From Gremmenia infestans (Eukaryota; Ascomycota; Leotiomycetes; Helotiales; Hamatocanthoscyphaceae), in assembly GCA_032629725.1 (NCBI GenBank), contig JAFEVB010000012.1, forward strand, positions 1,488,001 to 1,552,000: a DNA stretch of 64,000 nt, given 5' to 3'. The notes under the pieces were generated by a model. The model saw only the letters and a list, made by a program, of their open reading frames with translations, made no database searches and was not told the DNA's origin. Below are positions 23,451-33,647 of this stretch, one piece after another. The position numbers and the translations under genes were made by a program. Position 1 is the stretch's first letter; every line of letters starts with the position of its first letter.

Positions 23451-24910
23451 GGTACCGAGGAAGAGAAGACACAAGTTCGCCGCCCCTCGGCTCTCTTATA
23501 TAATCTTACGAGATAAATATTAGGTTCTCGGCTGCTGTAAGTGAGTGAGACGATCAATCACACATATCCCGTATATGAATCAAATGTCGAGGAGAAATTA
23601 AATTTTGCTGGATGTTTTGTTGTCTGGTGGACGTTTAATGGGATTTTCACATGCTAGGGACTAGAGATGTAACGTGTGGCTAATGGAGCTCGATTGACGT
23701 CGAGACTTGGCACCGGCTTAGAAGCCGATGCTCCTTAAATTAATATGTATAGAGTAGAGTAGGTATAGCACCGCACTTTAGCCAGCCCAGCTTCCTATAC
23801 ATCCCGAGAAACGAGTCATCAATGGAGTATAGGAATAATACAGAAAACATGTAGGTATATGGATTGAAGAGGATTCCATTCAAGAAATTAGGTAGATTTG
23901 AGTGATTGCTATTTATAACAGTCGAGGCTAAGTGTTAAGCCGCATTACTAGGTACCTGGTGGGAATAGTCCCTAGCCTACTACCTAGTACCGGTATGGTA
24001 TGGACCCTAAAAGCCATAGAGGTCCCTCGGATAGATGTCATATCGATCTCGATTTGATCCTCAACATACATTATGTACTCTGTTCCGATTTGAGGGATTT
24101 GAAAGTTCTGTCAAGTTTTGGACTGTCGAAAAGGGAAGGAGAGAGTCGATCTTGAACAGCATTCTCCTTAAACAATGTTCTGACACACGGAGATTAGCGA
24201 GGATAGAGGCGATGCCCCTCCAGCCTGCACCTTGAAGATAAGCCCGATAAGGATTTTCTTAGAGTGCAAGTAGATGGTCAGATGCGATAGAGTTGATTGA
24301 AGCGCAAAACCGCATAAGATGTTGTAGTTTGATAGGGAATAAATAGCTGAGAGTGTATAGTACTACAGACGGTGATATAATTTCAATCCGTTTCGAATTA
24401 TGATTTTATTGAGAAAAAGGTTGAGACGAGATGACGAAAAAGTGCCTTTCACATGCAAATGCACTAGACCCTTTATCTGCTATCAAGCTTCTCATCCCTG
24501 CGTGGATTGTGGCGCACCACTCGCTCTGGACCAACACAGCAATTATGTCCCGCATCACAGACGGCGGATGGCGAATGGTACGATGTGATATGATACAGTA
24601 CGGTACGGTATGGTATGCAAGCAGTATGTATGTCCTCGAATCACAGCAGGTATGAGTGCTTCCAAGATGTTCTGTTGCAGCATTGGCACAAGTACCTCCT
24701 ACCTACCTACCTTAGCTACTCGAGTGAGACAGACAAGACAGCCATCTCATTCGCCGTTGCACACACCACCACCCCCACTTCATACATGTTCATTACTGCA
24801 CTGGGCCAATTGTTACACGTCATGCGAATTGTAAGAATCTGGGAACCAAGCACATGCAAATGTTGAAGCTGTTGCTGTTCTGTGCTGTGGCGCATGGGAT
24901 GGCAAGGCAG

Positions 24911-24928
24911 GGCATGGCATGGCATGGC
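24911..24928. repeat. (GGCAT)n microsatellite
   Basis: About three and a half copies of GGCAT. It is the same unit as the CATGG repeat upstream of VPS60. Confidence 0.9.
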
Positions 24929-25286
24929 TCCAGTGGAATGGCATGAGATAATCCATCCTCCCTCCTCCTAATCCCAAGGCAGCCTGGTCTGGTAGTAACA
25001 GTAGAATGGGAGTGAGTGATAAAGCTCGACACCACCTCCATCGCTCCCGTTGAACTTGACCTTCTGACCAACATACACCCAACCTCACACTCTTCTCATA
25101 CTCTCACTTGAACACACCCACACACTTCGAGCACATCTAAGACAAGTCTTCACAATCTATCAACACGACCAGTAGGTATACTCCCTCCTCAGCCCTATGC
25201 AAGGCACGCCCGTCTTTATCACACCCACCATTCCGCCATATCCGATCCATCAGACTGACTCAATCCTCAAAACAGAACAGAACTAC

Positions 25287-25925
25287 ATGCCACATTCAGA
25301 AACCGACATCAACAGCTACAGTACAACCGCAGACATGGCACCCCAAGTAAACGGCGACTCCAGCCCCTCCTCCGCGTTCCTCTCCGTAAGTCCCACGTCT
25401 CATCCCTCCACCCCGAGAACAACCGCTAACAACCGTCCCCAGCACCTTACCTCCTACCCCGTAATCCACGACTCAATCGACACATTTAAAGCCAACCCCT
25501 ACGGCGCCAAATCCATCTCCCTCACCACATCCACCTACAACAAGCTCAGCACGCCCGTAGCCCCCTACCTCAGCAAACCCTACGCCTATCTCTCGCCCTA
25601 CCTCACACGCGCCGATTCCATCCTCGACTCCAGCCTCTCCACCATCGACACCAAGCTCCCGGCCCTCAAGAAACCCACCTCGGATCTCTACGCCGATGGC
25701 AAGAGCATTGTGTTCTTCCCGCTCAAGGGCAGGGATTACGTGCTGGATACCTATCATAAGGAGGTGAAGAAGGTCGGCGGCGAGAGCGGTGGTGTGGTGG
25801 GCTATGGCAAGGCGGCCGTGGGCACGGGGTTCGTGGTGTTGGGCGATAGCTTGGGTTGGTTGGGTGGGTTTTTGAGGGAGAAGAAGAAGGAGGGGAAGGA
25901 GGTTGTGAGTGAGAAGACGGGGTGA
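25287..25925 (+). CDS. CAP20/perilipin-like lipid-droplet protein
   Basis: Exons 25287-25385 and 25443-25925 (GT-AG intron, 57 nt); 193 residues from MPHSETDINSY, or 177 from the second ATG at 25335 (MAPQVNGDSSPSSAF). The segment HLTSYPVIHDSIDTFKANPY right after the intron, then G-A-K-S-I, and the repeated P-Y-L-S-K-P-Y-A-Y-L-S-P-Y motif are typical of CAP20 from Colletotrichum and the Metarhizium perilipin-like protein MPL1. In those fungi the protein coats lipid droplets and helps set appressorium turgor. Here that role is inference from family. There is no signal peptide. The C terminus is lysine/glutamate rich. The upstream in-frame ATG at 25197 lies in leader-like sequence and is not favoured. 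Which of the two later starts is used cannot be settled from sequence alone. Confidence 0.87.
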   Translation: MPHSETDINSYSTTADMAPQVNGDSSPSSAFLSVSPTSHPSTPRTTANNRPQHLTSYPVIHDSIDTFKANPYGAKSISLTTSTYNKLSTPVAPYLSKPYAYLSPYLTRADSILDSSLSTIDTKLPALKKPTSDLYADGKSIVFFPLKGRDYVLDTYHKEVKKVGGESGGVVGYGKAAVGTGFVVLGDSLGWLGGFLREKKKEGKEVVSEKTG

Positions 25926-28048
25926 TTGGATTTACATTGATTGCATTTGCATTAGGAGACATGGAGGGGAGATGAGATGGACGATACCCACGCTACTCTT
26001 TTCTATTGCTTGATCCAGGGAATGTAGGGAAGAGATGGGAGGGAAAGGAGGCCGTGTTGAAGTACCATAGTATACTGATGGAAAATAGCGTTTCCTTCTC
26101 TATCTTCTTCGTCTTGTTTTCATGTTACGGATTGCTTGGTTTCTCAGCGATTGCATATCTCCATTCTTCTTTACACTTGTCCACTGAGCCTGAGCCAGAG
26201 CCCGACCCCGAACTGGCACAGATGCGAGGTTGAGGATGGTGGATACCGTGCATATTGAGCCATTGGAGGAATATACTTTAAATACATGCATGCGAATCAT
26301 AGAATTCTATTCTCTTCTCTTATCCCGCTTCTCGAAACTCGGTATTTGATCAGTCTGAGTAGTCACTCCACTTCCACTTCTACTTCCGCTTCCACTCCTA
26401 CTCCTCGTTTCAATTCGCATCCTTGCTAATCCATTTTCCAGTCCATATCACATTCCGAGGTTCACCGCCATCATGCAGTATTCTATCTACCTCTACCTCC
26501 AAGCATAGCCCACAGCACAGCATTGCACCTCCCCTCAAACCACCCACTCCCACTCCCATCTCTATCTCTATCTCCATACTCCTCCTACTCGTAATAAAGA
26601 ATATCCCTGTTCCTCTTCCTCTTTCCGTTGGTAGATTTTACTTGCACGGCTTATACACTAACCCGCACCTAGCATTTTTAACTACGAACCACACACCAGC
26701 GGGTTGCGAGCGAGGTATATATCTGCTGTGAAGAAAGGGGGAGGTTCGAATGGGTGGATTAACTGGTGGTTGGTTTGGCTTGGGGTGTGGGTGTGGGTGT
26801 GCTTAGATGGAGGAAGGTAGGGTAGGTTAGGGACAGGACGAGGGAGGATAAGGGAGTGAAGGACAGTAATTTTTTTTTCTTTCATGTTCAGGTTGGACTG
26901 GACTGGGCTGGGCAGGGCAGGCAAAACGTCGGTGAGAGGATACATCTGTTACGTGGGTAGTAAGTACATGTGAAGGAGAAGGGGGGATGGATGGAATATA
27001 TATCATCTTTAGTCATCACGCGTACGGTACGCAGTTGGCAAGTAACTTAATGTGCTTGCTATGTTGGGAGATGTAATAGACGGATATTGATTGATTGATT
27101 GGTAGTTTGGTAGGAGGGCGCTGATGTCTGGCAGAAATAGAAAGAAGAGCGCAGGTGCCTTGAATTTATATATATGAGATTGTTAGATATATATATATAC
27201 ATATACATATAGTCCCAAGGTACCTGCCTACCTATATCGGTAGCGATATTATAGATAGATATACCATACCTTACAGTAGTTTGCCTTCCTCGCTTACCGC
27301 GAAAAGAAAGGAGGCGGCGCTGAATGGATGAAATGCCCGCCCGGCACCTCGCCCCCCTTTCTAAGTAGGATGCGATGCATACGGGCGCCACAGACTCGCT
27401 CATTTTCGACACCTCACTAGATTCCTCCGCGGAAGGCTGTCTCTTGAGTTACGTATTTCGCGGAATCCGATTCATCGACATCGATATGCTTTGCAGCGAG
27501 CTTGAGCACAGCCTCCGAATTTGCGTTGTTAAGCGTGATCGCCGGCGACCGTGGATCCTTGATGATATTCCCAAGTGCGATCGGGCCGTCCGGCGGCGTG
27601 TGTCTCGTAGGAGCAAGGAAGTATATTTCATTTATCTTCATAGTGACTTCTCTGAGGCTGATTAGCCTGATGGGGCTTGATAAGTCTAATGAAAGTAGGT
27701 AGAGACGACTACCTAGGTACAGAACCATCAGCTACCCCTTGGCCTAAGGCCACTATCTACTAATCGTGTCCCCCTCCCTCCAGGAGTGTCACTGTTCCAA
27801 CTTTGACACGTAGCAAGATTCTAAAGCTGACTTCCCATCGGCAACACAGTCTCGAAAGTATTATATGCTTCTTGAAAAAAGAAAAACCACCAGCGATTAC
27901 ATATAATTCATTCCCTGGTCCTCAAATGGAGAACGGGGAGTCCACGGTAAGTTGATTCCCGAATAAAAAACGAAGAGTTTGATAGCAGTCCATAGTATAA
28001 TGAATGTCTCCAGCTATCAAGTTGGTATCTTCCTACTAACCCTATTCA
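25926..28048. other. gene-poor gap with relic
   Basis: 2.1 kb between convergent genes. It holds a TA-rich stretch (about 27168-27215), C/T-rich low complexity around 26370-26600 and the frameshifted relic listed separately. Nothing else is supported. Confidence 0.4.
27320..27641 (-). pseudogene. frameshifted 5' fragment of an unnamed fungal gene
   Basis: From the ATG at 27639-27641 the minus strand reads MKINEIYFLAPTRHTPPDGP, then I-A-L-G-N-I-I-K-D-P and a further 40 or so residues, and stops at 27417. Just before the stop another frame takes over and continues A-E-E-S-S-E-V-S-K-M-S-E-S-V-A-P-V-C-I-A-S-Y-L-E, so one indel near 27430 appears to have broken the frame. From memory, the first part (xxPTRHTPPxGPIALGNII) resembles the start of a widespread but uncharacterised filamentous-fungal family of several hundred residues. 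The rest of such a protein is missing: downstream sequence degrades into TA-rich DNA. An intron at the break is possible but no good donor/acceptor pair is visible. Confidence 0.45.
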
Positions 28049-30775
28049 TCATTTCACATTCGTCCACGCAGCCCCCAGAAGCGCATCCCTAGCCTGTTCA
28101 TTCTCCCACACAATGCCCAATTCCCCCTTCTTACTCACACTCACAAGGCTATCACCCTTAAAAAAAACCAACGTGCCATTCTTGCCGTTCCCCGCTGCAG
28201 TAATACGGTACAGCGGTTGTCCGCGATCGTGCATGACTTTCTTTTCCGGCAGAAACTGCAGGTCGTTGTCAATGCACCAGTCTTCGACTCTGTGTCTGAA
28301 AGTGACCTCCTCGATAACTGGCTTTGGTGCAGGTTTGGGAGGAGCGACGGGTGCATGTTTGGGGGGAGAGGTGGCGCGGGGGGCCGGGAGATGGGTTGAG
28401 GCTCTGAAGCCGAGATCGAGGGCTTGGTTGATCATCTCGTGACCTTTTTCAAACTCGTCTTGTATACTTTTCAGGTTCTTGATGTCAGCTGGGAATACAT
28501 CGTCGCGCCACCACTCGAACCATTGGCCGATTTCCTCGTTCGGGCCGGTAGACGTAAGCCATTGGTGTAGCACGTCGTGCCACATAGGGAACACAGCGTC
28601 GACGATGACCTGTGCTACGATGCGGGGTTTCAGTATATCTTGCCAAGCGAAGATGCCTTGTAGGGCGCCCATGTACGGTTCTTGGTCTTGTGGTGAGACC
28701 ACGAAGTATTGTGAATTTTTGAGGAATCGGCCCATTGATGGTAGGACGTGATTCATAATTAATGGGGTCCATTGGTCGTTCCTGGGGCTTGGACACAAGA
28801 CTTCTTTCCACTGGCGTAGACCGGGAACAACGCCTTTGCGGTAGTCCCAGGAGTCGACGAGGTGCCGGAATTTGCGTTTCACGTCGCTGACAAGACCGTG
28901 GGAGCTTTTCGGGTCTGCGTGGTGGGGTTGAAGGTATTGGAGCCAGGGGAAAAGCCAGAGATGGGGGAGCTCGTGGGAGCGTCGTTTGCGGGGATTCCAA
29001 GATGAGACTGCTTCGTTCAGTTTCCCGACTAGTGCTTGGTCGAGAAGCAAGGAACGGACAAAGGGTGGTAGAAGACCTTCCCAGGCATCGAGGAGAGCTT
29101 GCAATGGAGCTGGGTTGTGTACATCCCAGGTTTGGTTAATTGCTGAGACGATTTTGGGAAATATGATTTTGTAGATCATGCTTTCGTAGGCAGTTGTTGA
29201 TTTGCCCTTTCGGTGGCCGTTGAGCTGATGACCCTGTTTCGTAATTGCACTGTTTTGCGTAGCTCCTAAGATGTGTCGTATTTCAAATAATTGAGGCGCC
29301 ATGCCGTTCAATTTTGGGTCTTGAAGTGGGTGCCAACCCTCAGTCGCCTGACTTAAGAACGGATGTACCGCAGCCACTGAAGTGTTTGATAATTCTTCAC
29401 TGACCCCAGAAACTTGAAGTTTATCCGCAGTCGTAAGGGCTTCAATGATAGGATCCCACTGCCCATCTTTTGAAGCCTGTAAGATATCTTGAGCAGCATC
29501 CACAAAAAGTTTGAACTGATCCACGGCTGCCTGTAACTCATCAATACCCTGCTGTTCCTGTAGAGTTTCCATCGCAACATAGGCCTTCCGCTCATCAAGA
29601 TTCTTCCATTCCTCCACATGAGCTGAAAGTTCATTCTGAGCCCGGCGAACCAACTTCCTAGACTCTGTTTGTTCGACAGTTTCGAACGAAACAGCAGTTG
29701 GTGTCAAAAGTCCCGATGTAGAAGTAAGTAATCGCTGCCCAGGCCCCGACATATCCAGAATAGGCGCGAACACATCCGGAATTTCCAGACCAGGAGCAGC
29801 CTTCTGCACCTCCTCCAACGTGCGAAACTTGGGCTTCTGAACCCTTCTCGGTGTGTTCATCCCGCTCGTCCCACTATCCGCACCACTACCCTTCGGCTTC
29901 CTACGACGCTTCTTTCTCTCCTCATCAGAATCCTCAATCGTCTCGCCTCTCATTTCCGCCTGTCTTTTCTCCTCCGCAATTTCTTGTTTCGATTTCTCCT
30001 TGACAGCACCAAGACCAGCTCCCTGAGGACGCTGCACAACCTCAATGACCCCACTGCGACCCTGGCCCTCCTTTCCAAGACCTTGCCCTTCTTTATAACC
30101 CATCTTTGCCATCATCCGGGCTGCGAACGAGCCAGGGTTAGGTCCGGCTGCAGCAGGTTTCCCTTTCCCCTTTCCCGTTGCTGGCGTCGAAAAAGCGCTG
30201 GGCATAGACATCCTAGGGGTCGAAACTTCTTCATCCGCTACATTGAGGATGGGTACATTGGCTGAAGAAGGCGTGAAGCCCATCCCAAGAGGTGTGCCGA
30301 AACTTGGTGCTTTTGACTTCGAGGGCGCGGGACTCTGGAATCCTAATCCTCTTGCACCAAAACCCAAGCCCTTCCCTGGGCCCTTTGGCTTCTCGATTTC
30401 TTCTTCTGATTCAGCTTTCGCAGGTTGGAATCCCAATCCCTTAGCACCAAGCCCCAGACCCCTCGGTCTTTCTTCCTGTTCATCATCGTCCACATCATCC
30501 ATATCCTCGTCCTCATCTTCATCATCATCCAAAATTTTCTGCCCCGTCGGAACAAAACTCATGCCCTTCCCCCTCAAACTCTTCTTCTTCCATCGCTTCC
30601 CAGGTTCATCGTCCTCGCTTTCGGATCCGAATACGCCAAGTGCTGCGCTCTCTTTCGTGGTGCGTCGGCGCTTGCGAGGATTGTAGTCCGCGAATTCTGT
30701 TTCTTCGGCGTTGGGGTCATCGTTGTCAGAGGATTCGGAGGAGGAATTGCGGGCAAAGGCGTGCATGGAGGACAT
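28049..30775 (-). CDS. spliceosome disassembly factor Ntr1/TFIP11 (G-patch)
   Basis: Intronless, 908 residues. Counterpart of yeast Ntr1/Spp382 and human TFIP11, which recruit and activate the DEAH helicase Prp43 to take apart the intron-lariat spliceosome. The N terminus is acidic with nuclear-type basic patches (PRKRRRTTKE). Residues about 105-175 hold glycine-rich repeats of the type GLGxGAxGLGF. The G-patch, the Prp43-activating motif, is at about residues 215-260 (FAARMMAKMGYKEGQGLGKE). The C-terminal two thirds match the GCFC/TIP domain: helical, with landmarks WDPIIEAL, PFVRSLLLDQ and WFEWWRDDVFP. The last 100 residues contain VEDWCIDNDLQFLPEKK, a segment typical of the TFIP11 end. The domain order and length are usual for the family. 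Confidence 0.93.
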   Translation of the reverse strand: MSSMHAFARNSSSESSDNDDPNAEETEFADYNPRKRRRTTKESAALGVFGSESEDDEPGKRWKKKSLRGKGMSFVPTGQKILDDDEDEDEDMDDVDDDEQEERPRGLGLGAKGLGFQPAKAESEEEIEKPKGPGKGLGFGARGLGFQSPAPSKSKAPSFGTPLGMGFTPSSANVPILNVADEEVSTPRMSMPSAFSTPATGKGKGKPAAAGPNPGSFAARMMAKMGYKEGQGLGKEGQGRSGVIEVVQRPQGAGLGAVKEKSKQEIAEEKRQAEMRGETIEDSDEERKKRRRKPKGSGADSGTSGMNTPRRVQKPKFRTLEEVQKAAPGLEIPDVFAPILDMSGPGQRLLTSTSGLLTPTAVSFETVEQTESRKLVRRAQNELSAHVEEWKNLDERKAYVAMETLQEQQGIDELQAAVDQFKLFVDAAQDILQASKDGQWDPIIEALTTADKLQVSGVSEELSNTSVAAVHPFLSQATEGWHPLQDPKLNGMAPQLFEIRHILGATQNSAITKQGHQLNGHRKGKSTTAYESMIYKIIFPKIVSAINQTWDVHNPAPLQALLDAWEGLLPPFVRSLLLDQALVGKLNEAVSSWNPRKRRSHELPHLWLFPWLQYLQPHHADPKSSHGLVSDVKRKFRHLVDSWDYRKGVVPGLRQWKEVLCPSPRNDQWTPLIMNHVLPSMGRFLKNSQYFVVSPQDQEPYMGALQGIFAWQDILKPRIVAQVIVDAVFPMWHDVLHQWLTSTGPNEEIGQWFEWWRDDVFPADIKNLKSIQDEFEKGHEMINQALDLGFRASTHLPAPRATSPPKHAPVAPPKPAPKPVIEEVTFRHRVEDWCIDNDLQFLPEKKVMHDRGQPLYRITAAGNGKNGTLVFFKGDSLVSVSKKGELGIVWENEQARDALLGAAWTNVK

Positions 30776-31305
30776 TGTTACGATATCTGTGACATGAAAT
30801 CGGGGAAAGAGTGAAGTGGTGTTGTGGAGGAAATGTGTGGCGGTCGGAATAGTTTTGGGCTGAGGTTTGAAGATTCTGTAGCCTTGCGCAAGCGTGACTC
30901 AAAATGGATGAGGCTCTTGCAAGGCTGTTGCTACATTGCTTTTTTGGGAATAGTATCTACCTAGGATGTTGTAGGAAATGCATTCACATTTAACCATGAT
31001 CAATGTACTGTATAAAAAATCTCTTGCTTGACCTTATCAAATTTCAACTCTAGAATTGCATCACTTGGCGAGGAGCACAATGACTTGAGCAGTGGTTTAT
31101 TACCACAACTCCACGAGTACTAGTCCTTATCAATTCGATTCGCCATCGAAGAAACAACTCTTCCTATACATGCTAAGCATAATGTTCGTGATATGTCCGT
31201 AGCCAACCCAAAGTAAGCATCATGTCTCAAGCAATCTGCAATGAGCCATGCCTAACAACGCCTCGACTCCTCAAATGCTCTCAGTAATCACCTCGCCTCC
31301 CTTCA
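30776..31305. other. intergenic, Ntr1 upstream region
   Basis: 530 bp between two minus-strand genes. It should hold the Ntr1 promoter and the LIS1 3' UTR. No other feature seen. Confidence 0.4.
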
Positions 31306-32785
31306 TCATGATGCAAAGACTCTGACACTCTTATCGACGCTCCCCGTGGCAATGACACACCGTATAGCGATCTTGCTGGGATCGTCCTTCCTCGGCGCTC
31401 CATTTATTGTGGCGCCATTCTCCCCATTTACAGCAGGAGCATCTTTAATAACACTCGGAGCCCATCGAATGCAGGTAACAAAATGCTCATGTGCATCGTC
31501 CAGCTTCTTCACCTGTTTCCCTTCTTGCGTAAGGTCCCAACATCGCAATGTCTTGTCGTCAGCAACACTAAGTAGATACTTTCCGCCTGGGTGGAACACC
31601 AGTCCTTTCACCCAGTTGTCGTGACCGACAAGAGTCTTGATCAAAGTCCCCCGAGCATCCCATATCTTGATCATCTTGTCTCTTCCTGCTGTTGCAACAT
31701 ATTCGGCCGAGCTGGTTGCAGCTGGTGGCTTTTTCAACCCGGCCATTGTCGCCAAGTGCCCGTAACTCGATGGTGGCGCAAATACGCAGCATTCCACGTA
31801 ATGCTCATGCCCGAGCAGGGTAGCTTTTAATTCTCCAGAAGCAGCATCCCATATTCGTGCTGTCTGATCATGTCCAGCTGATACCAGCCATCGTCCATCG
31901 AAGGAAGGCGAAACATCCCGAACCCATTCCGCGTGCCCACGAATCGTTTTCACGCAGTATCCTGTTGACACATCCCATATTCGCAACGTCTTATCTCGAC
32001 TTGCTGACACAAGGAGGTTGCCAGAGGCCGGCGATCCCGCTGCACCGCTCGGTATGAAGCGTACGGCGGAGACTGAATGGTCGTGTCCAGGAAGGGTCCT
32101 TATGTTTTTATACTCGTCGCTGGGATCCCATAGCTTAATTGTAAGATCGCTGGAACAAGATGCCAGTAATGTCCCTCCTCGTGGTCCGCCGAAATCAACG
32201 TCTAGCACAGCCCTTGTGTGCCCCTTTACCGTCCTCTCCAACTCTCCTAATTCCCAATCCCAAATCTTGATACTGTAATCTTCTGAACCAGATGCGAGTG
32301 ATGAGAAAACGGGGTGAAATGCAACGCAGGTGATGGGCTCTCGGTGCGATTCTAGCCTATGCCTTGCGGGTGACCTTGGGAGCCAACTTGCGGGGTCTTG
32401 ATTCCGCCTCGACAGAGAGGTAGGTGTCGCAGAGTCAAGCTCACTTTGTAGACTCAGATTTCTTGCTTCGAGATCCATTATCTGGGCGTTTATTAGCATC
32501 CGTCATTGAAACCATAGATCGAGCATTCCCACCTTCCTCTGCAACCGCACCACACTGTTCCACTTCTTCTCTAATAATCCCTCATATTTCTTGCTGGTCG
32601 CGGCATCAAAGGTGTCGCCAATACCAAGTTCTTCTCGTAACGCCGCGGCACTGTTAGGTAGATTTATTGAAGTGAGGTATGCTATCATAGACTTGTGTCT
32701 GTCTCTAATCAGCGGATGCTTTGCGAATTCTTGGAGATTCAACCTACAGCTCCTCGGCCTGCCGCGACGTCAAGATCTGGCTCAT
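31306..32785 (-). CDS. nudF: LIS1/NudF/Pac1, dynein regulator
   Basis: Exons 32748-32785 (13 codons, split), 32533-32698 and 31306-32481, with GT-AG introns of 49 and 51 nt; 459 residues, the normal Pac1/LIS1 length. Start [13 protein letters not shown] then [10 protein letters not shown] is the LisH dimerisation motif. A short coiled coil follows ([20 protein letters not shown]), then seven WD40 blades. Diagnostic LIS1 stretches include [59 protein letters not shown] and [17 protein letters not shown]. The protein binds cytoplasmic dynein with NudE and is needed for nuclear migration in hyphae. The tiny first exon is easily missed; without it the LisH helix is truncated. It sits head to head with the TOG-domain gene at 33648. 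Confidence 0.96.
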
Positions 32786-33647
32786 GGTGTTTGTGGGAAT
32801 CGATACATGAGCCTCGAGGGGAATATAGTTGCGCTGTTGCTAGAGGCAATGCGCCTGACCGCTGGGGTTGAATATGGAGTGTTTGCCTCTGTTTATTGCG
32901 GACGGTGAACTTGATATCTCGGTGCGGATGACCGTTATCTTGGGCGGAGAACTTTGGCGCGTTCTGTCAAATAAGCAAGTTGCAAGTATGGGGATTTGGT
33001 GATAATTGTACAGAATCTCTTTCTATGTGTTATAAGGAGACTGCAATATTTCATGGTGGGGAGTTGCGATTGGCTTGGTGGCATTCAACTTTTGTGAGGG
33101 AGCAGCGCAGCCCAGCACAGCACGCGGGTCCATGCAGGGGAAATCATTGACCGCATTGCCGTAGAGACGAGCGAGAATCTGGTCCGATCAACAACACATC
33201 CGCCCGCAAAACACGCATCTACCCAAACACCTTTCCCACGAGAATTAAAGATTCCTCCAAACTTGGACGACAGCTTCTTTGTTAATACCACCCATCTGTT
33301 TACCCTGCGAGAACCCCACGCGCATATCCTCCGATACGACGAAACAACAATACTCCTCCCCTCCCTCACTGAAAGACATTCCCTTTGAACAAGGCGGCAG
33401 GAATAACCTCAAACTTTGCGCCTTCATTTCGAGGTATGCCGCACATTCTTCTATTGGATTTTCAAGCCATTGGAAGGCTGGCTACACTCTTCTGCCTCTT
33501 TCCACCATCACACCTGCTGCGAATAGCCTCAAAGTCACAGCTGAGGGGATGGAGGGGCGTCTATCAACATCTCTGCGCAAGCTAACCCAACACGTGTCAG
33601 ATTTCTGAAGACGCTCACAAACTCTCTCGTGTAATACGATAGCCAAT
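32786..33647. promoter_or_regulatory. shared divergent promoter, LIS1 / Stu2-type gene
   Basis: 862 bp between two divergent start codons. Open frames on both strands around 33245-33608 overlap each other; neither has a recognisable domain, although the minus-strand one (33245-33427) looks fairly protein-like. No promoter element was identified; the call rests on gene orientation. Confidence 0.5.

Larger units (their letters stand above)
21834..25286. other. long gene-free gap
   Basis: 3.4 kb between divergent genes. It is AT rich, without a credible coding frame. It holds a 56-bp tandem duplication, an AAGCA run, scattered GTAC/CAGTAC words and a GGCAT repeat near the CAP20-like leader. No tRNA or snRNA was recognised. 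Confidence 0.4.

Noticed and set aside
26730..26760. GGTTCGAAT word resembling a tRNA B box
   Set aside because: No matching A box or acceptor stem could be found around it.
33245..33427. Minus-strand 60-residue open frame in the LIS1/Stu2 promoter, with a protein-like end (EEYCCFVVSEDMRVGFSQGK)
   Set aside because: I could not join it to an upstream exon or recognise a family; another frame next to it is equally protein-like and a good donor site lies on the opposite strand. Too uncertain to annotate.
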